DNA from: Eriocheir sinensis
Taxonomy: Eukaryota > Arthropoda > Malacostraca > Decapoda > Varunidae
NCBI RefSeq assembly: GCF_024679095.1
Contig: NC_066520.1
Location: 9,033,509-9,097,508 of the forward strand
DNA length: 64,000 bases
Direction: 5' to 3'
This document shows, one piece after another, positions 39,288 to 55,391 of this stretch. Both the position numbers and the translations under genes were made by a program. Positions within the stretch are counted from its first letter, which is position 1. Each line of letters opens with the position of its first letter. Under the pieces are notes generated by a model that worked only from the letters and a program-made list of their open reading frames with translations, did no database searches and was not told the origin of the DNA.

Positions 39288-39752
39288 TTAGTTCACTCCC
39301 GACGCAGCAAAGTGACGGTCAATGCGATTTTTAAAGGAGTTGATTGTTTCCGCACTAACCACTCCTGCAGGAAGGCTGTTCCAGTGGCGGACGACTCTGT
39401 TCGAAAAATAACGCCTGCCGATATCCGTAATGCATCGCTTTACTTGCATTGTTTTACCATTGTTTCTTGTTCGCGGGTTAGTTTGTAGCGTGAAGAGTTT
39501 GGAGTAATCAGCATTGTTGAACCTGTTCAGGTACATGAAAACTTGTATCATGTCTCCCCGCAGTCGTCTCTTTTCCAACGTGAAAAAGTTGAGTCGCTTG
39601 AGTCGTTCTTCGTAAGGCTGCGCCCTCAATGATGGTATAATTTTCGTAGCACGTACCTGTACTCTCTCGAGTAATTCAATGTCTTTCTTGGAATAAGGAG
39701 ACCAGTAATGCACAGTGTATTCCAAGTGGGGCCTTACCAGCGAATTATACAA
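39288..39752 (-). pseudogene. C-terminal region of CR1-like LINE RT protein
   Basis: About 154 codons are open on the minus strand from YNSLVRPHLEYTVHYW through LLERVQVRATKIIPSLRAQ, YEERLKRLNFFTLEKRRLRG and NRVVRHWNSLPAGVV to the natural stop. This is the conserved post-RT region of CR1-clade proteins. It joins the upstream segment (39925-39734, with RDLGVTISSDMKH) through a frame change near 39740. No start codon is expected here. Confidence 0.9.
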
Positions 39753-40560
39753 TGATAGTATAACTCCCGGCGTCTTATATATTCGAAATTCCTCGCTATG
39801 AACCCGAGCAAAGTATTGGCTTTCTTGCAGGAGGACTTGCAGTGTTTTGTGTGTTTCATATCACTGCTGATAGTGACCCCGAGGTCTCTTTCCTCCTGCA
39901 TTACCCGTAGTGGTTCGCCACCCATTTAGTATGTGTGGTTGCTATTTCTGGACCCGAGGTTCATTACTTTACATTTGGTAGTGTTAAAGGCAGGGTTGTT
40001 TTATTTAAATCAAGTTGATTTAAATCACTGATTTAAATAAAGATTTAAATCATTGATTTTTTAAAATCATTGATTTATATCTAAACATATTCTTTTTTCT
40101 CTAATTTCATTGATTTAAATCTTGATCTTATTGCAGGGCAACAATATTTAATGAAAAAATAAACAAAGAAAACACTCTCTAACTCTGATATCAATATTTT
40201 CCCTGTCAATTTCACAAATTTTCCTGGGCTGATATAGATATATATTTTCAGTCAGCCACACATGGTCCGTCTGGTGCCTGGGGCAGAGCAAGACGTTGAC
40301 CGCCTTTTTGACGGTATCTTGCTGAGGCAGAGTGATAGTTTCAAAAGTATTTTACAACGCGAACCACATGTTCTTCTATGTTACCAATTTACAAATCATG
40401 AGCGAAAACATTAAGAATGTATGCAGCGCAACCATTGGTTAACAACCTCAGTTCATTTGCTTGTTGTAATTGCTTTCTCATCTTGTTGACATTGGCTATA
40501 TTAGATGCTTAAGTCTCTCCGCATATAATAATTTTTTCACCCGTGGATATTTTCTTTTAT

Positions 40561-40800
40561 GCCTCCATGGTATAGTGGTGCGTGTCTAACTACGATTCCG
40601 CGGTCCTGAGTTCGAATCCCGACCCGGGCAGTCAGCGTGGAGCTCACCCAGCTGTTCATCTTCCCTTTCGGGCTGATCGATTAATGGGTACCTGGAGAAA
40701 CCTGGGGAAGGTAAACTGTGGAAACTTGGATGTCACGCTGACCCTGTGTCCCGAGGTGATGGGCTCTTCCCACCACATGCTCAAGAACCAATGTTACGGA
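40561..40800 (+). mobile_element. tRNA-derived SINE head and body (type 1)
   Basis: The head has a polymerase III box A (TGGTATAGTGG, 40568-40578) and box B (GAGTTCGAATC, 40608-40618) at tRNA-like spacing. The body follows with GGGTACCTGGAGAAACCTGGG (about 40685-40706). It differs from the SINE at 44939 in head and body. The right boundary is set where similarity to the other SINE begins. Confidence 0.75.
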
Positions 40801-41000
40801 GATGAGCACTTTTGGTTGGCCCCAGCCAATTAGTGGCGCGGGCAACTGTATTATATTGCCGCCATCTTGCTTGACTAATCCCCCCTACCCCCCGCCCCCC
40901 TCCCGAACTTCACTTGGTCTTCTTTAGAGTTTCGCTGGAGTCCGGTTGATGCGCAGTCATGAAGACAGCATATGGGTAGTCTTGGGCCCCTCCAAACACT
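40800..41000 (-). mobile_element. SINE type 2 fragment, antisense, joined to SINE type 1
   Basis: TGGTTGGCCCCAGCC, GTGGCGCGGGCAA, GCCGCCATCTTGC and, further on, GTCCGGTTGATGCGCAGTC and CAGCATATGGGTAGTCTTG follow the order of the minus-strand SINE at 28549-28868 in diverged form. There is no tRNA head at its right edge. Confidence 0.65.
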
Positions 41001-41084
41001 CAAATGAACTAAAGAAAAGCTATTAAAAGGGATAAAAATCACCAACTTTAGGAAGTAGCAGTAAAGGAAATATTTGAAACATAT

Positions 41085-41786
41085 ACTCACATAGACCATA
41101 TCAGTGCCACAGCCAACATAATGCTGGGGTTCCTGAGGAGGAATTTACATAACTGCACACCTGACATTAAACACATAGCTTATGACACACTTGTGAGACC
41201 AACACTGGAATACTGCTCCACGGTGTGGGATCCTTACACACACAGAAACATTGATAGGCTAGAACAAATCAACACCAAGGCGGCTAGGTTCATTACAAAC
41301 AATTACACTCGAACGCCTGGAATCACAACATGGATCAAACAACAGATAAACATGGACCTTCTTCACATACGCAGACAAGCACACAGACTTACACTTATGT
41401 ACAAGATCACAAACACTCACATTGACATTGACCCACAAACATACCTACACAAGGCAAACAGTCAACGTACTCGTAACACAGACATCCATAAATACCAAAT
41501 ATATCATACCAACACTGATGCATACAAGCACTCATACTTTCCACGCACCATACGTGGCTGGAACAGCCTCCCTCAACAGATTTTAGACTGCGATACAATA
41601 GGCTCATTCAGAAAACAAATACTTGTCACTTGTCACCACAGCACACCAACACTAACAATTACACTTGATTCACTTCCCTCCCCTGCACACTCGGCTCCCC
41701 CGTCCCCCCAACAGCCAACAAATATGCGTGTTATGCATCATACGGGTGCCCTGCGCATTATTATCCAGATCCAGATCCAGATACTC
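41085..41786 (+). mobile_element. LINE fragment, C-terminal domain with (ATCCAG)n tail
   Basis: Translation from about 41121 gives MLGFLRRNLHNCTPDIKHIAYDTLVRPTLEYCSTVWDPYT-type post-RT sequence (conserved words LGFLRRNL, LVRPTLEYCSTVWDPYT, RLEQINTKAARFI) and a late RGWNSLPQQIL. This differs from the CR1-like copies around it and from LINE-C and LINE-D. The 3' end shows three ATCCAG units near 41765-41785, consistent with a short-repeat tail. RT and endonuclease are missing. Confidence 0.85.
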
Positions 41787-42288
41787 TTGTTTTTCAAAGA
41801 ATCCCTTCACATACATACATGGATCATCCACAGCCTTTTCTGATACTTTCATTTGAAGCTGCTGTCATTTTTCTTTGTGCAATTTCAGTGAGGACATTTC
41901 CAAAACATGACATGATCTGATTATAATGTTAAAAGACTAGACAAAGTTGTGGTGTGGCGCTGGCTGGCTGCGGCTGGTTAGTCTTAGGACTGGCTCAAAC
42001 AGCCAACCAGGTTACTTATCATGATGGAATATGATACAAGAATACTCCAACAAGTGATTTAAACTAATGTAGAGACTATTGAGGTTTACATTCATTTAGT
42101 TATTTTCATTTATAAAAAAAGTCAACAACCCTGGTTAAAGGACATCTGCCACTCTTCCGACCACTGAGTGATCTGGTCCAGATCTCTGGATAATTTCGCA
42201 GTCTGCTGTCGTGAGGTCCTTCCCTCCCACCTTGGTGTCGTCAGCAAATTTTAAAAAATGTGGACTTTAATCATAGTTCTAGGTCGTT

Positions 42289-42290
<2 letters not shown>

Positions 42291-42353
<63 letters not shown>

Positions 42354-42358
42354 ATATA
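42291..42358. repeat. (TA)n microsatellite within RT coding sequence
   Basis: About 33 TA units with one TTT slip, located where the minus-strand RT should encode the YI of FIIYIND. Confidence 0.95.
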
Positions 42359-42599
42359 AAATAAATAATATGGGTCCCAGCACTGACTAGTGTGTCAGTC
42401 CACAGTAGTAACAAATGTACGGAAGTGGATGTAACCTCAGCAGGGGGGTGACGGAAGTGGGGGTTGGGGGGGTCAGCGGGGGGGGTGACGGAAGAGGGGG
42501 TAGCTAGACCCCCCTACCCCCTTCAATCTTTCACTTTTTCACATGACCTACCCCCCCCCTCCTTCTCGGGCTAGCGTACGGAAGCGGTGGTACTGGAGC

Positions 42600-42735
42600 T
42601 GGGAGGTGACAGGAGCAGGGTAGGACGGTCAGCGGGAGGGTGACGGAAGAGAGGGTGGTCAGCGGGGAGGTGACGGGAGTGGGGTAGGACGGTCAGGGGG
42701 CGGTCAGCGGGGTGGGTGGGGGGGACGGAAGTGGG
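42600..42735. repeat. G-rich minisatellite
   Basis: Imperfect repeats of a GGTCAGCGGGGAGGTGACGG unit of about 25-30 bp, related to the motifs in the termini of the surrounding element. Confidence 0.8.
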
Positions 42736-42869
42736 GGGATACACAAAGTGAGGGCAATTGCTATTGTTGTTGTTCTTGTTGTATACACACACACTGGAAT
42801 ATGTCCCGCGCACCTGTTCCCGGCGTCCTATCTTTCTTTCCCTCCCTCTTCCCATAGGCGCACATAGAC

Positions 42870-42988
<119 letters not shown>

Positions 42989-43183
42989 TCTGGCCATACG
43001 AGATAAAATCGCGGAAAAAATGGATCGATGACATCTCCATGTATCTGAGGCCACGCCTATTGGAGTCTTAATGATTCAAGTCATTACAATAAACCTCAGG
43101 TCATTAAGGACTGACCTGAGGAACACACATGCATGCGCACACACGCACACGTTTACACACACACGCACACGCATACACACACG

Positions 43184-43360
<177 letters not shown>

Positions 43361-44490
43361 CAAAACAAAAAACAAAAAAAAACAATCACTGAAGAATTAT
43401 TATGATACCGAAAATAAAATAAAAAATCGCCATTGAACGTAAGACTCGATAAATTATGTAAGTTTTTGCTAGGTGTATTGTATCATTATCTTCTTATTTC
43501 TCATTTCTTAACTTGTTTCTTCTTATTTCTTTCCTCAACTTATATATATATTTTTTTTTACTCCGGTTATTTGGTGCCATCTAACCCTAAACACTGCAGT
43601 ACCAAGTCTTTTTTTTTTATAATTTTGCATTAATTAATCTCTTATATCTCATTTCTTAACTTCTTTCTTCTTATTTCTTTTCTCAACTCACATTTCTTTA
43701 TATTTTCTGCCTGCTCTTCGGTGCTATATGACCGCATCGAGTTTACCTTTTTCCCTTGATCAAGATAGCGCTCAAAACGAAGGCAACACAGAAATACCTC
43801 AGTGAGTCAGCTTCCGTACGCTAGCCCGAGAAGGGGGTGGGTGGGGGTAGGGCATGTGAAAAAGTGAAAGATTGGGGGGGGTAGGGGTGTGGGGGGTCCA
43901 GCTACCCCCTCTTCCGTCACCCCCCCGCTGACCCCCCCCCACTTCCGTCACCCCCCCGCTGAGGTTACCCCCACTTCCGTACATTTGTTACTACTCTCCA
44001 CGTTTAAACAGGAGCCACTCGGAGGCCTGCCCGTTGAGTAGAACTCGTTGTTTTTTTCCAGTGAGCCAAGCTTTTATCCACGCAATCAGATTGTCTCCTA
44101 GTCCCGCCGATTTCAGTTTCTTGAGAAGTCGTTCGTGTGGTACCTTGTCAAAAACCTTTTGAAAGTCTAGATAGATAACACCGTTGAGGATATGACTATC
44201 CCAGTTTTCATTTATACCCTTGAAGAAATGCAGTAAATTGGTTTAAGCATGAGCGCTAATTCCTGAAACCGTGCTGAGCATTGGATATGATATTGTTGTC
44301 TTCAAGAAATTTGACGTGATTATCTCTGATAATCTTCTCGGGAACTTTTCCCGCCACTGAAGTTAAGCTAATTGGCCTGTAGTTTAATGCCACGCTTTTG
44401 TCTCCCTTCTTGTAGATCGGTGTTACGTTTGCTTGCTTCCAGTCTTTGGGAACTTTTTTTTGTTGTAGTGTCAAATTATACATGGCGGTA

Positions 44491-44938
44491 AGTGGTGGAG
44501 GAGGAGGAAGAGGAGAAGGAGGAGATGAAGAGAGAGGAAAAGAAGTTTAGCTTAATGGATCAATGGGAAGTTTTGAGGTGGAAGGTTGTGGAAAGAATTG
44601 GGGGAAGAAAAGGAGAGGGATAAATTGAATGAGAGGAAGAAAAGAAGAGAGGAGGGAGCTACGTTTAATAAGAAGTTATAAACATGGAATTGAAAAGATA
44701 GAAGAAGAATGAAGTGGGAGGAGAAGGAGGAGAACTTTAAGTATTAAGCTGTTTGATGGAAGAAAAGAAACAAGAAAAAAATAAGAAGAGGCTAAACACG
44801 ATGCAAGAGTTGAAAGCGGAGATGGAAGAGGAAAAAAAACCGAGAATGAGTAAGAAAAGGAAAATGGAAAGATAAAGATCGCATTTTCAGATGGAAGATT
44901 AGAAAGGAGCTTGGAGAATGAGGAAAGGAGGAACAAAA
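44491..44938. other. Polypurine-rich unassigned sequence
   Basis: The plus strand is overwhelmingly A and G (GAGGAGGAGGAAGAGG and similar). No gene recognised. Confidence 0.7.
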
Positions 44939-45268
44939 GTGGTGGCTGAGTGGTTAGCGTGCCGGCCCCGCATTCACCGCGTGATGGACGACGCGGGTTC
45001 GAATCCGCCGCTACCACCTGGGATTTTTCAGTCACCGCAAAGTGGCTTAAGGCTACCCACATGCTGTCCTGAAGACCACCCATCAACCTGGACTCTAGAG
45101 GAAACCGTCCAAGTGAATCAAGAACGAGCTCCGGGGGCAGCATGAGCCAAGAAAATATGGCGCCACTTTAAAACCACTTGCCTGCGCCATGACGGGCTGG
45201 GGCCGACTACCACCCAGGCCCCTCAAGAAAGCCTGCCGGCGCTATAGGCTGGCACGTAAAAAAATAAA
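44939..45268 (+). mobile_element. Complete tRNA-derived SINE (type 2)
   Basis: The tRNA-like head at 44939-45017 has matching acceptor arms (GTGGTGG and CTACCAC), box A TGGCTGAGTGG (44943-44953) and a perfect box B GGTTCGAATCC (44996-45006). The extra nucleotides before box B suggest a class II (Ser/Leu-like) ancestor. The body contains CCCACATGCTGTCC, GGACTCTAGAGG, ATGGCGCCACTT and GACGGGCTGGGGCCGAC, and the element ends CACGTAAAAAAATAAA. It is the most complete copy in the window; truncated relatives lie at 26270-26480, 26600-26840, 28549-28868, 40800-41000 and 58404-58467. No clear target duplication. Confidence 0.9.
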
Positions 45269-46080
45269 TTGAAGAGGAAGAGCTTCAACTTAGAGGAAGA
45301 GGGGAAGGAGGAGGATTAGATGCTGGAAGATGAGAGAGTTTGACGAAGGATTAAAATAAGATTAAACGTAGCACAATGTTTCGGGTACACATACACACTC
45401 ACACGCACAGCGTAACCAATAGCTATTCTCACTTGGCTCATAAATAGATTGATTGTTTTGTAAGACCCCTCACAAGACTTAGGAAATTAGAAGGTAAATG
45501 AGTCTGACAGATCTTAAGGGAATTAAAGGATAACAAGACGAGAAGAAGAGAGGAGAAGTTAGCATCAAGTTGGCGAAGAGGACGACGACGAGGAGGAGGA
45601 GAAAGAGGAGGAAAATAATTAGTGAAATAACTCCATCAGTAGAGGGAAGCAAAAGTGTACACATATACGATTCAGGGTAGCAATAAGTCATTATTTTCTT
45701 GGCTGTAGACATTAATTAACAGCGCAATTACGGAGAAGGTTAAGCAATTAAGCAATTACCCGTGATAATATCAGGAGATAATGGAAGGAAAAGCAACATC
45801 AGTGTGCATATATACGATTCGGGATAAAAAGGAGGATGACGAGGAGGAGAAATGAAATCGTTGCCTGAAATGGGGTCCAACCTGGATACATTTCAGGTCA
45901 CCTTCCTGTTTCAGGCAATTACCAGAGGTGTTTTGATTGTAGTTCCTCCAGTTTTCTCTTCATTATCTTCTGTAGCAATCATGGCCTTTGCGTTAATTTC
46001 CATTCTGTGGAACACCCTTTTTCTCTAAGGCTGTGGCCCGAACGCACAATTAAATTTAGAATTAAATAGAATCGAGAAAA

Positions 46081-46082
<2 letters not shown>
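45269..46082. other. Unassigned, partly purine-rich sequence
   Basis: GAGGAG-rich patches near 45290-45310 and 45580-45610. A TTGCCTGAAAT / TTTCAGGCAATT inverted pair lies near 45861-45920. No gene recognised. Confidence 0.55.

Positions 46083-46150
<68 letters not shown>
46083..46150. repeat. (GT)n microsatellite
   Basis: About 33 GT units. Confidence 0.98.
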
Positions 46151-46438
46151 AGTGTGTATATACCATGTGCTCTGTAATCTATACTGGTGCTAATTGAAGC
46201 ACAGAGGAAACGGTGAGCACACGGAGAGGGTTTTTAATAGGACTGCTAGGGGCCAGCAACCGAGTCGTGAGGGCAAGGCGTGAAATACAACAGGATCGCT
46301 GAGAAATAGAAACTAAATAATAGTGCTAAAGTGTATCTCCCCTCAGCTGTAATTGCAGATCGCACACTTTCAGGGAATACAGTCAGGTATCCTGCGCCCC
46401 TGAAATGGATATTGTTGTGGGAACTATCTTACTCTGGC

Positions 46439-46440
<2 letters not shown>

Positions 46441-46500
<60 letters not shown>

Positions 46501-46514
46501 GGGGGCGGGGGTGT

Positions 46515-46558
<44 letters not shown>
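46441..46558. repeat. (GT)n and (GA)n microsatellites
   Basis: (GT)n at 46441-46498 and (GA)n at 46519-46558 separated by a 20-bp G-rich spacer. Confidence 0.97.
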
Positions 46559-46560
<2 letters not shown>

Positions 46561-46721
46561 TGTTTGCGAATTCTTCCTTTGAAGCTGAGTGTCTCTTGAA
46601 AGTTACCACAGACTAGCCGCTCTTCATCTCTCGGGAAATTAATGCTACAAATTACCCCATGCACCAGAAAGTTCCAAAGCCGTTCCTTCTCTTTTCGTCT
46701 CATCACTTCTCTCGTCTCCGT

Positions 46722-52124
<5,403 letters not shown>

Positions 52125-52189
52125 ATATATTTCCTTTGCTTTGTCTATTCTCGTTTTTTCCTTTCTCCCTTCACGTTTCATATCCCATC

Positions 52190-52192
<3 letters not shown>

Positions 52193-52261
<69 letters not shown>
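52193..52261. repeat. (GT)n microsatellite
   Basis: About 34 GT units. Confidence 0.98.
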
Positions 52262-52263
<2 letters not shown>

Positions 52264-52549
52264 AATTCATTTTCATCATTTCTTCTTTTCAGTCCGCCGT
52301 CCCTGTTTATTACACTATTGATTATATTATTATTAGTGTTGAAGTTGTTATTAGCAGTATTCTGTTTTTTTTTCTGTTCATATTTATTTTCCCCTTCCTG
52401 TTTTTCTCATTTACATTCGTCATCTATGCTCTATAAATTCCCCTTCTCACTTCTTCCACCAGGTTTTCTCTTTTTCTACCACTCCCAAACACACTTACTG
52501 ATAAAATATTTCGAATTTTTCTTTTTCGGTCATATGCCCCTACCTTACC
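52262..52549. other. Unassigned pyrimidine-rich sequence
   Basis: T/C-rich; no gene recognised. Confidence 0.55.
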
Positions 52550-54045
52550 GACGTGCCGTATCCACCAGGACTTCGGCAACCATGGAGCGCCACCTGATTC
52601 GATCTCTTGTTAGCTGCAACAACTCAGCAGGCTTGTGATGTCCTCCCGCCACTCGCGTCACACCATCCATAAATTTCTCTCTGTCTTCCTCTTGCTCTCT
52701 CTTCCACCATCCCAGTCAACACCACAGCCTCCATCTCATTCCTTCTCATCACATGTCCGAGAAATCTCATTTGTCGTCTTCTTATTGTTGTCATCATTTC
52801 CCTCACCTCACCTCAGGACATCCTCATTAGTTCTTCTTGCTGTCCATGGTATCTTCAATATTCTCCTCCATTACCACATTTCAGCTGCTTCCAACTTCTC
52901 TTGCATTTTTCTGTTCACCGTCCAAGTTTCACATCCATACAGCAATGTTGCCCATATAAATGTTTTTGCTGCCCGTTTTCTAATTCCAATAGATAGCTTT
53001 CTATTCGTCAGATAAACCTTCATCCTCGTAAATGCACTCTTCGCAATGCCAATTCTCATTACAATTTATTTTTCACATCTGCAGTCTTCTGTTATCAAGC
53101 TCCCTAGATAAGAAAACTTTGACACCTGCTCTATTCTTCTTCCTCTCCCCTCTATTCTCACTCTTGGTGCATTTGCCATAGATACCACCAACACCTTGGT
53201 CTTTCCCATATTAACAGTCAACCCTTTCTCCTCGCTCTCCCTCACCGTCACATCCAACAGATACTGCAACTTTTCTGCAGAGTCCGCCACCAGCACTGTA
53301 TCATCTGCGTACCTAATATGATTGATGCTGTAACCTCCAATCTTGACTCCCTCAAGCCCCCGCAGCTCCCTCAATATCATCTCCACATATAGGTTGAACA
53401 GATCAGGAGATATTACACATCCCTGCCTTACTCCTTTCCTTATGGTCTGGTATTTTGTTCTCTCTCCCTGCACCCTCACTGCAGCTTTCTGATTCCAATA
53501 TAGATTTCTTATTAATCTCAATTCTTTCCCATCAATATCCAGACCTTTCAGAATTTTCATCAATTCCTCATGCCTTACTTTATCGAAAGCCTTTTCATAG
53601 TCAATAAAGCAAAGGAACACATTTCTTTATTTTCAGTCATTCCTTCCGTAACTGTTCTCATCACAAATATCGCATTAGTTGTTCCCTTGCCCTCCAAGAA
53701 GCCATACTGCTCCCAGGACACCTGCTCTCTCACTTTATTCCGTATTCTGTTCATCATAATCCCTAGTATTATTTTTTGTTATTTAGTTCATTATGCTTAT
53801 TGTACGGTGCTTACTGTATTCCAACGTTCCGTTAATTATCTTTGGTAGAGGTATAAAATTGATTTGCACATGTGTTGAGTTCTTGAACCCTCATTATATA
53901 TTTGAATAGCCAAAACTGTAATATTCTTTATTGCAAATTCTTCCAAGGCCTCCAACACACCACTACATCCTCTCCAGCAGCTTTCCCATTCTTCATCTTA
54001 CTCATAGCAAATTTCACCTCTCGCTCTATTATTAGTTCTCCATCC
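52550..54045 (-). mobile_element. RTE-clade LINE fragment
   Basis: Minus-strand translation from the right gives KMKNGKAAGEDVVV (about 53980), IPLPKIINGTLEYSKHRTIS in another frame (about 53850), RIRNKVREQVSWEQYGFLEGKGTTNA, then CFIDYEKAFDKVRHEEL. These are characteristic RTE words (KMKNGKAPG, HRTIS, EGKGTTNA, DYEKAFD). The 3' side includes LLYGCETWTVN and MRFLGHVMRR, ending near 52624, with a short 3' UTR to about 52550. Frame changes near 53610, 53060 and 52870 and stops near 53760-53900 make it inactive. Endonuclease is absent (5' truncated near 54045). Confidence 0.92.
53066..53620 (-). pseudogene. RTE-clade reverse transcriptase core
   Basis: About 184 codons hold FIDYEKAFDKVRHEELM, IRNLYWNQKAAVRV, KGVRQGCVISPDLFNLY and the catalytic IRYADDTVLVAD with both aspartates, then KTKVLVVSM and SKFSYLGSLITEDCR. 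RQGCVxSPxLFNLY is the RTE/L1-style version of the GxPQGS motif. The frame is lost at CRCEK, after which the remainder (KAFTRMK-like, RKLSIGIRKR, CETWTVNRKMQ) lies in the next frame at 53059-52871. Confidence 0.92.
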
Positions 54046-54800
54046 TCATGTCATATAAATAGGCTTTTTCAGTATCAATCAGGCATACTAATTAACCATT
54101 TATACCTGGCTAGGTGTAAAAAAATGTCCATATATTACTTTTTTTAATAATGCTCTCATTAACCCACACCCGGCCACATAACCTATTCACACGCCTCCTC
54201 CATTAAAGTAAGGGAACGAGAGGGATAAAAGCAGCCTGCTGATGCCTGGTGTAATGAAAGTACCTATGGCACTTAGCCTTGCGTAAACTTGCCAGAAACA
54301 GCACCGCCTATGGCATTGCAAAGTTATACATTATCCTATCAAATCGTTGTCGTCCAATGGCTATATAGACGGTGCTCTTAGTGTAGCCTTAACACAAGTA
54401 AAAGCTCGTATATGGAAAGATTTATATGCATTAATTAACCCGTTTGTACTTCGGTAATGTGGCAGCTATATGTTTTCGTATACTGGAACTAAAGTCTTTC
54501 TTAATGGCAATAGAATTAGTGTACTTTGGTATAGACTTAGCATAAGTAGAACCTGTATATGTAAAGAGATGTATGACCCTCTTCATCCTCTTTTACCTGA
54601 TGGCAATACAAGTAGTTTAAAAGCAAAATTCAACACAGCCTGTTAACTCAGTGACCTCCTTTCCCTCTTCCTCTCATTCTTCTTTCTTTATAGTCACTCA
54701 TTTATATTTCATATCCACATCTACTCATCGAGGGGACTGTTTAGGTCTACACCTTTTTTTTTCCCTTAATGCCTTTTCATCGATCTCAATGATGATGATG

Positions 54801-54848
<48 letters not shown>

Positions 54849-55391
54849 TTGACAATAATAATAATGATAATAATAATAGTGTAACCTCGACAAAAGCAGG
54901 AGACCGTATTTCAAAGATAATGATCCATTACCTTTATCATCCCTTGCAGCCACACACTGACAATAGGATTAGTTGACTTAGCGTTGCCTAACATGTGCAG
55001 TCCCTCGTATGAACAAAGAAATGCATTGTCGCACTAGTCTTTTTGCTCCTGTTTAGATTGATGACTGCTGCCCAGTAGCTAGGAAAATTATTATCCTTGC
55101 TTGCCTTTAAAGAAGCAGCATCTCGTATTAGTAAGTAAATACAGAACCACCACTTAAACAGTGGTCGAATTGCAAGGTATTTCCCCTCTATGACTGTTTT
55201 GATGCCTAGTGTTAAAACAGTGCATATATAGTGTATAACTTTTAAAAGCAGCAACAGTCCGCATGAACAATGGCATACATTTTCCCCGTTAAAAGGATGC
55301 TGGTGCTTTAATCAATAATACTTTCAAGTGATCTGTTGCTCTAAGAGTATTTTGTCTCACTGGCAATAGCAACAATGTATTTTGTGCATAG
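54046..55391. other. Unassigned AT-rich sequence with (AAT)n
   Basis: (ATG)n/(AAT)n occupies about 54790-54880. The rest shows no gene or element. Confidence 0.6.

Larger units (their letters stand above)
39991..42133. mobile_element. hAT-like element (hAT-7), 2143 bp, inserted in CR1-like LINE
   Basis: CAGGGTTGTT at 39991 and AACAACCCTG ending at 42133 are inverted ends, flanked by exact 8-bp duplications GTTAAAGG at 39983-39990 and 42134-42141. The left subterminal zone has about five GATTTAAATC-like motifs in 100 bp, and GATTTAAA occurs again on the right near 42056. The LINE reading continues across it once it is removed. Inside are SINE sequences (40561-41000) and a LINE fragment (41085-41786). 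No transposase is visible. Confidence 0.92.

Noticed and set aside
40561..40632. Functional tRNA gene
   Set aside because: Boxes A and B are present but cloverleaf pairing is poor and the sequence continues into a SINE body.
44939..45017. Functional tRNA gene
   Set aside because: The tRNA-like head is continuous with a SINE body and A-rich tail shared by several other loci, so it is a SINE promoter region.
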